From positions 1 through 23,665 of the IMG/VR virus record IMGVR_UViG_3300042881_000499: 23,665 bases of DNA; one strand, 5' to 3'. The position numbers were made by a program, and so were the translations under genes. Below the pieces are notes generated by a model that was not told the origin of the DNA, did not search any database, and saw only the letters and a list, made by a program, of their open reading frames with translations. Below are positions 1-7,527 of the stretch, in pieces; the first letter of the stretch is position 1, and each line of letters starts with the position of its first letter. The stretch is from a virus.

Positions 1-850
1 CCTTTTCTTGTTCATCTAAAACAAGACCTAATTTATTATTTGCTTCTATTCTTTCATCAATACTTTTAAATTCATCATCTCTTACCTGTCTTAATGTTTC
101 AGCCTGTCTATCATATTTTTCAACTAATCCCGATAATTCTGCAGCAGCTAACTTTGCACTATTCTGTAATGCTATTGTAGCTTTTGATTGCTCATATACT
201 GCTTTTACATTTATTTTTGATGCCTTGTCGACTACACCGCTTACTACATCAACAACAGACGCAGCAGCAGCACCAAAGTTATTATAAACTTTCTTACCTG
301 CTTCAACTGCTTTATCTGCAGTTTCCCCTAAAAATGTTTTAGTTTCTTCAATGCCTTTTGCTAATTGTTTTATTTTTTCAGTATCACCTCCTCCAAGAAA
401 AGAATCTTCCCAAGCTAATTGCGCCTGTTGAATAAATAATTTAATGCCACCAAATGCGACCTTTAATGGAGTAATTGCTAGTGTTAACAATCCTGTCATT
501 ACCTTACCTAGTGCATCAAATCCATTAGTATTTTTACCTACTGAATCTGTAACATCAATAAATATATCAATAAGTTTATTAGCTATCGTTGCAATAGTAT
601 TAAATACTGCAGCAACCGAATCAGCTACTTTTTGGTTTTTAGATAATGTTTCTTTAAAGAAATTAAATGCACCTGCAATTACAGATATTACACCTAATGA
701 TTTAATAGTATTACCTAAAGATGAAAATGCACCCTGTCCTTCTTTGGCTGATTTAACACTATCTTTTGTTTTATTATTTAGATTATCTACATTTTTAGAA
801 CCTGCTTCTGTATTAATCGTTATCTCGAGATTTAATTTTTCTTCTGCCAT
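1..850 (-). CDS. Tape measure protein, N-terminal part (runs off the window)
   Basis: The reading frame starts at the ATG at 850-848 and stays open for 283 codons to the window edge, so the C-terminus is missing. The product starts MAEEKLNLEITINTEAGSKN, then has polar, coiled-coil-prone sequence, hydrophobic Ala/Gly/Ile/Val-rich stretches (about residues 45-65 and 115-135), and a charged helical stretch near the edge. This mix of long helices and hydrophobic patches is typical of siphophage tape measure proteins, which set tail length and help DNA pass into the cell. The start overlaps the upstream stop codon in a TAATG junction, so translation is probably coupled. The call rests on composition and on its place at the end of a run of tail genes. 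Another helical tail protein is possible. Confidence 0.65.
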   Translation of the reverse strand, partial: MAEEKLNLEITINTEAGSKNVDNLNNKTKDSVKSAKEGQGAFSSLGNTIKSLGVISVIAGAFNFFKETLSKNQKVADSVAAVFNTIATIANKLIDIFIDVTDSVGKNTNGFDALGKVMTGLLTLAITPLKVAFGGIKLFIQQAQLAWEDSFLGGGDTEKIKQLAKGIEETKTFLGETADKAVEAGKKVYNNFGAAAASVVDVVSGVVDKASKINVKAVYEQSKATIALQNSAKLAAAELSGLVEKYDRQAETLRQVRDDEFKSIDERIEANNKLGLVLDEQEK

Positions 851-2901
851 TAGTATGTTGTTTCAATTACTTTTAATAAACTTATTTTGGTCGTATTGTA
901 TTCCATAGGGTTAAAGTTCTCAACCTTATTTAATCTAAATAGTACTCCATCAATCCAAATGTACTTACTAAAATCTAGATTATTAATATCATTAGTATTT
1001 AGCAATGCAGAACAGGTTAGTAGCTTACTATCTTTACTTGTAATTTCTGCTATGTAATCACTATGATATGCGTTAAATATATTTGCTATTGGATAGCCGC
1101 TAGTATTAAACTTAGTCTCAAATGGCACACCAAAATTAATATCATTACTTGGCGCAAATGGGTCATCAAGATGTCCACCATACCCATAGTTAGTTATTGT
1201 ATCAAGTACAGCCAATCCGCTTAAAATATTGTAACTCGTTCTCCCTGTTATCTTTTTAATTTGTAATATTCTAATAACACTATCCATTGAATTTTCTTTA
1301 GTATTATTATCTGATATTTTATATATAGCAGGATATATCTTATCTGTTCCATCTTTTTGATATAAAACACTTGGCGCAAATATTACTTCAAGTGTATCTG
1401 TTTCTTTACTAAAATCATATTCTGTATCATATATCCTATCTCCATAGCTTTCATTGTATTTTTTATTATAATTCTCATTGTAAAAATCATTGTCTTTTGT
1501 AAACTTATAATCAAAATACCTTGCATTTAGTTCACTCATAGGCTTAATACTTAAAGGCTTAGACCTGTCTATTTTATTAGACCAATCTAAAGCATTAGCA
1601 TAAGTGTCATCATAGAAGTTAATATAAGGCTTTATAATTAATTTCTTATCATTCCAAGTATCTTCGTAAACATATAAGTTAAACATTTTAACTATGCTTA
1701 AAAAGAAGTCTCTTTGGAATATACCTTTTGGTATTGTATCATTAATAACTAATGCATCACCATAGGCAACATTAACAGGCACAAGTGCATCTGAAAAAAA
1801 TGATACTTGACCTTCTGTTATTGTAACAGGTGGGTCGTCTCTATTAGGTGCAGTATTAGTAAACCTAAAACTAATTGCATCGTTTGTATTTATTAACAAT
1901 TCAAATTCTCCGTCTTCTCCAACCCCTCCAACAAAATTTGATTCATATACGCTTGACCCATTTTTTAATATATAAAAAACACCACTTGTTGCATCACCGC
2001 TAAATGTATAAACCATTTTTAAGGTTGTAGAAACTGTACCTGTATATGTGAATACGCTATTTGAACCGCTTGGAACTAACCCTGAACCTGTAACTGTTGT
2101 AAATCTATATAGACTTGTTCCTGTAATTATTTGCTCTGTTGTCCTTGTAGCTACATTTAAAGTCCCTGTTGTCTTAGTTAAATTAATTTGATTATGAGGT
2201 ATAACAATTCTGTTAAATAAGTTTTGGTCACCTGTTAGCAATTCTAATGAATAAGTATAATCTGTACCTGCAAATATCTTTTGTAAATACTCTGATAAAA
2301 ACAAAGCAGGTCGATATGCAGTTACCTGAAAGTTAACTTTGTCAGTGCTTACATTTCCGTAATCTACTAAAGGATAGAAATAACCTGTGCCATATGCTAC
2401 GCTATTATTATCACCTCTTGCACCTGATACTTCCCAACTAGCTTTAATATTATCTATATTGTAAGTATGGTCATAGTCGCTAAAATCCAAGTCTGTTAAT
2501 CTTTTATTACCTAGTGTATTTATAAAACCACCTAGTTCACCGAATACAGAACATTGATACTCAATAGTCTTATCATCAATTACTATTTCTAGTATTCTTA
2601 ATGTGCCTTTAAATATCTGTACCTTATCAATAAAGATTCTACATTGAGCAGACTTTGATGCATTAAAATTGTAGTTAACATTAGGCAAAGTATTGTCTGT
2701 AAAGTTTGCATTACCTAAATCAAATACAAAGCCAAATATTCTATTGTTAATTGCAGTTCCTGAAATATTAATAGTCTTAGAATAAGATGTGTTTCTACTT
2801 CCGAAGTCATTAATATCATCGATAGCATAATTAAACTCTGTGCTTATATCTTGCAATAAGTCTAATTTATAATCCTCAACATATATTTCTGTACTAATCA
2901 T
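850..2901 (-). CDS. Large tail/baseplate protein (683 aa)
   Basis: The protein is 683 residues, has no signal peptide or membrane segment, and is rich in beta-prone Asn/Thr/Tyr/Ile sequence as expected for a virion protein. The N-terminus holds the stretch DFGSRNTSYSKTINI at about residues 33-47, a pattern I associate with tail/baseplate proteins of Bacteroidota phages. The C-terminus (YIWIDGVLFRLNKVENFNP) resembles the end of hub-like domains. It lies directly upstream of the tape measure candidate and joins both neighbours by one-base TAATG overlaps. A distal tail or baseplate hub role is likely from position, but no enzymatic motif was seen and the exact role is inferred. Confidence 0.55.
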   Translation of the reverse strand: MISTEIYVEDYKLDLLQDISTEFNYAIDDINDFGSRNTSYSKTINISGTAINNRIFGFVFDLGNANFTDNTLPNVNYNFNASKSAQCRIFIDKVQIFKGTLRILEIVIDDKTIEYQCSVFGELGGFINTLGNKRLTDLDFSDYDHTYNIDNIKASWEVSGARGDNNSVAYGTGYFYPLVDYGNVSTDKVNFQVTAYRPALFLSEYLQKIFAGTDYTYSLELLTGDQNLFNRIVIPHNQINLTKTTGTLNVATRTTEQIITGTSLYRFTTVTGSGLVPSGSNSVFTYTGTVSTTLKMVYTFSGDATSGVFYILKNGSSVYESNFVGGVGEDGEFELLINTNDAISFRFTNTAPNRDDPPVTITEGQVSFFSDALVPVNVAYGDALVINDTIPKGIFQRDFFLSIVKMFNLYVYEDTWNDKKLIIKPYINFYDDTYANALDWSNKIDRSKPLSIKPMSELNARYFDYKFTKDNDFYNENYNKKYNESYGDRIYDTEYDFSKETDTLEVIFAPSVLYQKDGTDKIYPAIYKISDNNTKENSMDSVIRILQIKKITGRTSYNILSGLAVLDTITNYGYGGHLDDPFAPSNDINFGVPFETKFNTSGYPIANIFNAYHSDYIAEITSKDSKLLTCSALLNTNDINNLDFSKYIWIDGVLFRLNKVENFNPMEYNTTKISLLKVIETTY

Positions 2902-4127
2902 TATCTAAATTGACTTGTTATATATTTACCAACCTCAATATCTATTTCAAAATTAAATAGCTTATCCGAACTTTCTAACTTGTATTCGTAATTCGTGCTG
3001 CTAATTGTAACAGGGAAGTATGCACCTTGCACCTCCATATAAGTAATCGTACTTGCAAATAATTGTGCCAACCATTCGTAATCTTGTTGGCTTACCCAAT
3101 CAGATACTAAGTGAAACATATCCTTATGCTGAATAGCATAGTTTAAAGTAGTCTCATTGTACTTATTATATGAATCAATATTACTCATTGTATTACCTGT
3201 TAGCTGCCAATCATTGCGCCTGTATGATGCCCTTTCTAAACTTGTTGACCTTTTATTGACTAGGGCAAACTTCATAGTGTCCCAACCTCCTAATCTGTTT
3301 AAGAAGTGCAAGTTGTATTGCCTGTATTTAGGATAGCACTTTTGTTTAAATTGTAGCTTCCTAGATATTGCGACCCCTCTTTTTAAATAAACATTGTATC
3401 CATAAGTGTTCTCAGTAATTATAGTTCTACCTGCAAAAGTATTAATATGCCCTGCTTGACAATTAAATAGATTCATTTCCCCTGAAAATGTAATTCCACC
3501 ACTGACCGTATCTAAAACTGTACCTGATTCGTTAATAGTTTCTATCCATGCAGAATAAGTACCTGCCGTAATCTTAAAATATGTCGCATAAAAATTGTCT
3601 CCATACTCTATTGTTATATTGTCTGCATCTCTTTCTGTTAGCCAATCATCTGTAAAGTTTTCAATTAGTAAGTTATCATAATAATCTGATAGGACTAAAG
3701 GGGTATTGTTATTAACAAATAAAATATCAGCAAATAATGGTGGATAATAGTTATAAGCACTTAATGCGCCTGAAACTAATCCTGCGCTAGTAACTAAGTT
3801 ACCACCGCTTACATATTCTTCGCCTACCTGTATTGTAGAATTAACTTTAATCTTGTCATTAGATGCAACTAAAATAGAACTTCCTGAAGGTTCAAAGTAG
3901 TTAGTAACAAATGCCCTTACCATTGGGGATGCGTTAAATACTCCATAACTGCCTTCTGCAGATGGTGATGGATATACCTTTGTTCTGCTTACCTGTGAGC
4001 CATTAACGTAAACATCGTAAACAAACTTAAATGCAGTTTCACCTACATTAGTTGAACTTGATACATACCATAAGTCATCGTGCATACTAGAATATGGTGC
4101 AGGACTGCTTTGTATTGTTATTGCCAT
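2901..4127 (-). CDS. Tail structural protein (408 aa)
   Basis: This is a 408-residue protein with a beta-rich composition, many Ser/Thr/Asn/Tyr residues and no membrane segments. The N-terminus (MAITIQSSPAPYSSMHDDLW) and the segment around residues 40-75 (VNGSQVSRTKVYPSP onward) look like a beta-sandwich virion domain. Its stop codon overlaps the start of the 683-residue tail protein in a TAATG junction, so the two are probably made in a coupled way. The upstream neighbour ends 4 bases before its start. I infer a tail or baseplate subunit from context. A major tail protein is less likely because of the length, but cannot be excluded. Confidence 0.5.
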   Translation of the reverse strand: MAITIQSSPAPYSSMHDDLWYVSSSTNVGETAFKFVYDVYVNGSQVSRTKVYPSPSAEGSYGVFNASPMVRAFVTNYFEPSGSSILVASNDKIKVNSTIQVGEEYVSGGNLVTSAGLVSGALSAYNYYPPLFADILFVNNNTPLVLSDYYDNLLIENFTDDWLTERDADNITIEYGDNFYATYFKITAGTYSAWIETINESGTVLDTVSGGITFSGEMNLFNCQAGHINTFAGRTIITENTYGYNVYLKRGVAISRKLQFKQKCYPKYRQYNLHFLNRLGGWDTMKFALVNKRSTSLERASYRRNDWQLTGNTMSNIDSYNKYNETTLNYAIQHKDMFHLVSDWVSQQDYEWLAQLFASTITYMEVQGAYFPVTISSTNYEYKLESSDKLFNFEIDIEVGKYITSQFR

Positions 4128-4131
4128 TTTA

Positions 4132-4842
4132 TTATTTTCCTTTTGATTCTTTTGTAATGTTTGCTGCTATTCTTACCGATGCATCGCTTATAATTGCATA
4201 AGCTACTGCGTCTGTAAACTTCTTATCAAATACCTGTGCTACTGCGTTGTCAAAATACTTAGTTTGCTTAATACCTCTTTTTTTAATGTTAACAGATATT
4301 GCGTATGCTAAAGCTCTTTTATTCTTTGCGTCTGTCAGTAATTTTTTTAATCCTTGTTTCTTTTTTTGAGTCGGACTTTCGCCACCATCTCTGCTAGTAG
4401 TTACATTGTCTGTTCTAACAGATTTCCTAGCTTTATTTAGCCAAGTAAATATATTTGCTGCCATTTTCCTATTAGGGTAAATGGTTTTATATGCGTATGG
4501 AGTATCAGAAGGAGAACCGCTTTCTTTACCTTTTACCCCTTTGTTTATAAAATCAAAATACTTAATCTGTTCACTATCTGAAGGATAACCTAAAGCTAAA
4601 ACATAATTAGTACCAAATTTTTTAATTGTAGGAAATGAAACTTCTGTAAGTTTACCACTAGCAATTGACCCTGATTTTTCTAAATTATCTAATATAGCCT
4701 TATTAAAGTCTAAGCCAAATTCAAGCAAAACCTGTTCAAGGATAGGTAATTTCTTGCTATTAACTACCTTATAGTCGCCACTGCCTATCTTTTGAATATA
4801 GCCGTCTCTTAGTGCTTCTATTTGATTCCTACTAATGCTCAT
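4132..4842 (-). CDS. Putative tail completion / virion-associated protein (236 aa)
   Basis: The 236-residue product is basic, with Lys-rich stretches around residues 158-190. It contains YFDFINKGVKGKESG at about residues 94-108, then an Ala-rich helical C-terminus (AYAISVNIKKRGIKQTKYFD). A glycine-containing 'fINkGV' segment followed by a basic 'aysIaknIkkrGi' helix recalls HK97 gp10-like tail completion proteins, which bridge head and tail. The gene lies between the tail assembly chaperone pair and the large tail proteins. The similarity is by eye and weak, so the family assignment is an inference. The ATG at 4842 follows an 86-base intergenic stretch containing a stable hairpin. Confidence 0.4.
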   Translation of the reverse strand: MSISRNQIEALRDGYIQKIGSGDYKVVNSKKLPILEQVLLEFGLDFNKAILDNLEKSGSIASGKLTEVSFPTIKKFGTNYVLALGYPSDSEQIKYFDFINKGVKGKESGSPSDTPYAYKTIYPNRKMAANIFTWLNKARKSVRTDNVTTSRDGGESPTQKKKQGLKKLLTDAKNKRALAYAISVNIKKRGIKQTKYFDNAVAQVFDKKFTDAVAYAIISDASVRIAANITKESKGK

Positions 4843-4877
4843 ACCAATAAATAGTATTATATGCCTAAAATAACTAT

Positions 4878-4899
4878 CCCCACCTTTTTAGGGGTGAGG
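4878..4899 (-). terminator. Intergenic hairpin, possible attenuator or weak terminator
   Basis: The minus-strand RNA can form a 7-bp stem, CCTCACC (4899-4893) with GGTGGGG (4884-4878), closing an 8-nt loop. One pair is G-U and would be a C-A mismatch in plus-strand RNA, so the structure favours minus-strand transcription. It is followed by AT-rich sequence without a clean U-tract, so a factor-independent terminator is doubtful. It sits between the chaperone pair and the next tail gene, where partial termination or mRNA stabilisation could set expression ratios. Confidence 0.4.
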
Positions 4900-4928
4900 A
4901 CGTTAACCAAAAAATCCAACTATGAAAA

Positions 4929-5201
4929 CTATCTTATCTTTTTTATCTGCTCATTATCGTAATCATTCTTAGCTTTTAAATATGATAGCGTATTTAAAAA
5001 ATGTATAACCTTTAACTCGTAAACATCTTGCAGAACTATTGCCTCGTGTTCTGATACTATTTTTGCGCAGTATTGCCATCCAAAATATTCCATAAAATTG
5101 CTGCCACCTTTTCTGCCTTGTCCATTGTCAGACCCTGTTTGTTCAGATTCTCCGTCAAATAATCCTTTGTAATTGGAGTCCAATCGTTGAATACTTGATA
5201 A
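4929..5201 (-). CDS. Tail assembly chaperone, frameshift extension (T-like part)
   Basis: This frame is open from just after a TAA 21 nt upstream of the T-run down to the TAG at 4929. It has no ATG before an internal Met well into the frame; the first possible start is a TTG at 5183. It lies in the -1 frame relative to the 207-residue chaperone gene and overlaps its last part. A shift at the T-run (5200-5208) would add about 90 residues after 160 shared residues, giving a product of about 250. The conserved-looking part is FMEYFGWQYCAKI followed by DVYELKVIHFLNTLSYLKAK, a helical pattern like phage tail assembly chaperone extensions. I interpret it as the equivalent of lambda gpT in gpGT. It could instead be translated separately from TTG. 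Confidence 0.6.
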   Translation of the reverse strand, partial: LSSIQRLDSNYKGLFDGESEQTGSDNGQGRKGGSNFMEYFGWQYCAKIVSEHEAIVLQDVYELKVIHFLNTLSYLKAKNDYDNEQIKKIR

Positions 5202-5680
5202 AAAAAAACAACCGAAAAGTAAACCTCTTTAAAATTAGCGTGTAAAATATCATTGGCATACTCTTGATGCAGGTCTGAATTGTACTTTAAATCTACATAT
5301 TTAAACCATTTGCGTTCTTGTGGTATAACTATTGATGCAGCTATTTTATGTAAGTTAGGTATTAGGTCTTTCATAAAATACTTGCTTTCTATATACCTTG
5401 CAGTATTAATATCCTTAGAATCTTTAATAAACTTATATATTCTTTTATTAGCAAAGATTCTATTTACAGGTTGCCCTTCGTAGTTATCCTTTAAAAAATA
5501 CAATTCTGCCCTGTATTTATCTAATTGCTTTTTAGGTAAATTAGTTACCTGATTTTCAGTTAGGTTATTTATAATAGATATTAGCTTATTCTCAATATCC
5601 TTTTCTGTCCAATCTTTAGATGGGTTAGTAATTATTGGATACATCTGTTGATAATGCCATACTGTTATTTTATGCCACAT
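5057..5680 (-). CDS. Tail assembly chaperone (G-like), 207 aa
   Basis: The soluble, charged, largely helical 207-residue protein sits upstream of the tail structural genes and tape measure, where siphophages encode the chaperones that coat the tape measure during tail assembly. The gene overlaps a second ORF in the -1 frame by 127 nt or more, the classic layout of lambda G/GT-type genes. Residues around 150-160 are encoded by the nine-T slippery run. The unshifted product ends with an amphipathic segment (KAEKVAAILWNIL). The start ATG at 5680 overlaps the end of the small membrane protein gene upstream by 16 nt. The function is inferred from architecture and position. Primary sequence is poorly conserved in this family. 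Confidence 0.55.
   Translation of the reverse strand: MWHKITVWHYQQMYPIITNPSKDWTEKDIENKLISIINNLTENQVTNLPKKQLDKYRAELYFLKDNYEGQPVNRIFANKRIYKFIKDSKDINTARYIESKYFMKDLIPNLHKIAASIVIPQERKWFKYVDLKYNSDLHQEYANDILHANFKEVYFSVVFFYQVFNDWTPITKDYLTENLNKQGLTMDKAEKVAAILWNILDGNTAQK
5201..5207 (-). promoter_or_regulatory. Candidate -1 ribosomal frameshift slippery site
   Basis: Nine consecutive T occur on the minus strand at 5208-5200. In the upstream frame the codons read GTT TTT TTT TAT, so the heptamer T TTT TTT at 5207-5201 allows both tRNA-Phe to re-pair after slipping back one base. The next codon is then TTA in the downstream frame. The frame difference between the two ORFs is exactly -1. Such a run could also act by polymerase slippage. 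Confidence 0.55.
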
Positions 5681-5790
5681 ATCGCCTTAATTTTAGATAA
5701 AGATACTGCAATTATAAATACTAAACAAGCCAATGGTATGCTAAATAGTATAAACTTTATAAGTTCGTATGTAAATGTTAATGCTTTCAT
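5665..5790 (-). CDS. Small single-span membrane protein (41 aa)
   Basis: An ATG at 5790 opens a 41-codon frame ending at TAA 5667-5665. The product starts MKALTFTYELIKF and has one hydrophobic helix at about residues 13-31 (ILFSIPLACLVFIIAVSL), followed by a short basic tail, so it is predicted to be a single-span inner-membrane protein. Its end overlaps the chaperone start by 16 nt, which suggests translational coupling. No family is recognised. Support comes from the clean membrane profile and the operon-style overlap. Confidence 0.5.
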   Translation of the reverse strand: MKALTFTYELIKFILFSIPLACLVFIIAVSLSKIKAICGIK

Positions 5791-5799
5791 ATTATAGTT

Positions 5800-5928
5800 T
5801 TAGTCTATCCATTTGCCGTGTGTCCTTAAATGCCAAAACCTATGCTTTAATACTTCAATAACTAAAGCATAAAATGTATCTGCTTCATAAGTACCCGCAT
5901 TGCAGGTTAGTTTAAATTTTGGTTTCAT
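5800..5928 (-). CDS. Small hypothetical protein (42 aa)
   Basis: An ATG at 5928 opens a 42-codon frame ending at TAA 5802-5800. The product includes TCNAGTYEADTFYALVIEVL and the His/Trp-rich ending HRFWHLRTHGKWID. It overlaps the end of the upstream coiled-coil gene by 17 nt and ends 9 nt before the next small gene, consistent with a compact operon. No function can be assigned. The overlap and the non-random sequence argue that it is real. Confidence 0.45.
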   Translation of the reverse strand: MKPKFKLTCNAGTYEADTFYALVIEVLKHRFWHLRTHGKWID

Positions 5929-6097
5929 AGGATATTTTATTTATGTTATGTATAAGTTGTAAGTCTTTTTTAAGCATCTTAATATCTAATTCTTTCTGTC
6001 CTAATTCCTTTTCTAATTTAACTATCTTCTCTATTAGGCATTCGTTCTCTAGTCTTATTAGGTATTCCTGACTAATTGTGTAGTTGTTTTTTGTCAT
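5912..6097 (-). CDS. Small coiled-coil protein (61 aa)
   Basis: The sequence from about residue 14 onward is a run of heptad-like Leu/Ile with Glu/Lys (ENECLIEKIVKLEKELGQKE), which predicts a coiled coil. I chose the ATG at 6097 (MTKNNYTISQ) over a GTG at 6118, which lies within a predicted RNA stem. It begins the run of small genes before the chaperones. Similar short coiled-coil proteins in phages are often adaptors or regulators, but nothing here fixes the role. Confidence 0.45.
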   Translation of the reverse strand: MTKNNYTISQEYLIRLENECLIEKIVKLEKELGQKELDIKMLKKDLQLIHNINKISYETKI

Positions 6098-6114
6098 AGT
6101 TTGATTTAATAAAA

Positions 6115-6177
6115 CCACCCCGATTACCCAAATTACTATCTTTGTTTTATTTTAATATTAAAAATTTATCGAGGTGG
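6115..6177 (-). other. Long-stem RNA hairpin in leader of coiled-coil gene
   Basis: The minus-strand segment CCACCTCGAT (6177-6168) pairs along its full length with ATCGGGGTGG (6124-6115). It makes ten pairs including one G-U that would be a mismatch in the opposite RNA. The 43-nt loop contains the 14-bp AT palindrome at 6150-6163. The stem would bury the G-rich stretch just before the coiled-coil gene start. The structure is visible in the sequence; a regulatory role is inference. Confidence 0.4.
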
Positions 6178-6185
6178 CTATGTCC

Positions 6186-6263
6186 TTAAATGTTTTGAAA
6201 TATCGCAACTACTAAGAATGCGAATATAAGAATAATTACTGCTTGTTTGTTTTCTTTTTTCAT
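6186..6263 (-). CDS. Tiny membrane peptide (25 aa)
   Basis: An ATG at 6263 opens 25 codons: MKKENKQA, then one hydrophobic helix (VIILIFAFLVVAIF), ending at TAA 6188-6186. The start is preceded by CAAACAAACCAAT, the A-rich initiation context seen at many genes here, and by a TAnnTTTG box at 6290-6283. It is the first possible gene after repeat copy 1. A single-span membrane micropeptide is likely, function unknown. Confidence 0.45.
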   Translation of the reverse strand: MKKENKQAVIILIFAFLVVAIFQNI

Positions 6264-6282
6264 ATTGGTTTGTTTGATAAAT

Positions 6283-6290
6283 CAAAGATA
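6283..6290 (-). promoter_or_regulatory. Candidate Bacteroidota promoter (-7 box)
   Basis: TATCTTTG on the minus strand matches the TAnnTTTG -7 consensus, about 20 nt before the ATG at 6263. I see no TTG at the expected -33 distance. The 50-bp repeat ends 38 bp upstream, so an activator bound there could compensate for the weak -33. It would drive the genes from 6263 into the tail region. Confidence 0.45.
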
Positions 6291-6328
6291 GTGTAAGATA
6301 TATACACATTGCGTACATAATCTAAACT

Positions 6329-6378
6329 ATTTTTAAACTTTGTGATGAACGGCAAATAATAAGGATGAACGGTAATTA
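6329..6378 (-). repeat. Regulatory repeat, copy 1 (two GATGAACGG half-sites)
   Basis: This 50-bp intergenic element recurs at 17052-17102. Shared blocks are ATTTTTAAACTTT, TGATGAACGGCAAAT and GATGAACGGTAA, separated by a 6-bp non-conserved spacer. The half-site GATGAACGG starts at 6344 and 6364 (plus-strand coordinates), exactly 20 bp apart in direct orientation. The element ends on the terL stop codon and lies 38 bp from the TATCTTTG box. Direct repeats two helical turns apart suggest a dimeric or cooperative DNA-binding regulator. Confidence 0.6.
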
Positions 6379-7527
6379 TAGAAAGGAATACCTGCCTGAC
6401 CCCCTTCTAATGCTAAAGTTAGACCACGCTAAAGCCAATGACATTACGCAGTCATCGTGGAATCCACTAGGTGCAGAGTACTTAACCCCATTAGCCGTAA
6501 ACTGATATTCAAACACTTGTAACTCATTTGTAATTGCGCCTTCAGGGAATCCTATTCTGCCTTGTTGTATAGCAGTTGCAAGACCTTCCATTAGTTGTTG
6601 CTTACTTGAACTTGTAAACTTTAAGCCTTCAATAGCTATGCCTTCCCTTTGTAAGTCCTCTAGGATAGGGTCACCTACTCCTGTGCTATCTATTAATATA
6701 GGGCATCTTGGCAGCCTCTTTATATTCTCCTTAGTGTTATGCCAATCCATTTGATACCTGTCAAAGTAAGCCACATTGCCATTATTATCAAGACCTATTA
6801 TCACCGTATGGTCAACAGACTTTGCAAGGTCAATCCCAAATGCTACTATTTGTTGACTGCTAATTGGTCTTATACAATCTTGAATGAACTTATTTCCAAA
6901 TGGGTTTGCGCTATTCTCTGAAGGGTTAGCCATATACTCCTGCTCAAATACTACATTTGGCAGTTGCATCCTAGCTTCATCTATTTCCTGTGGGTCTATG
7001 TATGGATTATCGTAACTCGTAAATTTAAAGGATGCCCAATCATTTTCACCCTCTTTCATAAACAAGCTATAAAAATAATTCTTACCTCTAGGGGTTGAAA
7101 GGAATATTGCCTTACCCTTGTAATCTGTTAAGGTTGGTCTAATACTATTTTGCCATCCTGCTTCTAAGTCAGGTATAAAGGATGCTTCATCTATAATAAC
7201 CAAATGGAATTTACGACCTCTAAGGTTATCTAGTCGTTCACCTGTAAAGAATTCTACCTGCCCACCATTAGGGAAATCTATTTTAAGGTCAGACTTATTT
7301 TTAGGAAGGTCTAGGGATTCAGTTAGCTTAGAAAAGAAAACCTTAGCTAGTCCATAAGTAGGGGTTATATAAGCCACAGAAAGACCTTTAACGGCATATG
7401 TAACAGAAAGTATCTGTGATAGTTCTGACTTACCAAATCTACGACCACACATAACTACCCTAAAACGCTTATCACATTCTAAGATTCTTTGTTGGTTTGC
7501 GTGTGGGTTAGGTAGAAATATCTGCAT
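6376..7527 (-). CDS. terL: Terminase large subunit (ATPase/nuclease)
   Basis: TerL is the motor that cuts concatemeric phage DNA and pumps it into proheads. At 383 residues the protein is short for the family but has both domains. The ATPase shows Walker A GRRFGKS at residues 28-34, Walker B with catalytic Glu in IIDEA at 111-115, and the coupling motif LSTPRG at 143-148. The RNase H-fold nuclease shows acidic residues in GIDLA (Asp233), ILIDSTGVGD (Asp280) and HDD (358-360). Its start overlaps the methyltransferase stop in a TAATG junction, and its stop abuts regulatory repeat copy 1. No head genes follow, which is unusual. Confidence 0.95.
   Translation of the reverse strand: MQIFLPNPHANQQRILECDKRFRVVMCGRRFGKSELSQILSVTYAVKGLSVAYITPTYGLAKVFFSKLTESLDLPKNKSDLKIDFPNGGQVEFFTGERLDNLRGRKFHLVIIDEASFIPDLEAGWQNSIRPTLTDYKGKAIFLSTPRGKNYFYSLFMKEGENDWASFKFTSYDNPYIDPQEIDEARMQLPNVVFEQEYMANPSENSANPFGNKFIQDCIRPISSQQIVAFGIDLAKSVDHTVIIGLDNNGNVAYFDRYQMDWHNTKENIKRLPRCPILIDSTGVGDPILEDLQREGIAIEGLKFTSSSKQQLMEGLATAIQQGRIGFPEGAITNELQVFEYQFTANGVKYSAPSGFHDDCVMSLALAWSNFSIRRGSGRYSFL

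Noticed and set aside
5172-5185. 5-bp hairpin ATTGG/CCAAT about 15 nt downstream of the T-run, as a frameshift stimulator
   Set aside because: The stem is short and the distance is longer than the usual 5-9 nt, so it is not counted as support.
5821-6192. Shared 12-mer TGTCCTTAAATG near 5821 and 6181
   Set aside because: It is short and falls in two different coding contexts. A 12-bp coincidence in AT-rich sequence is possible and no further similarity extends it.
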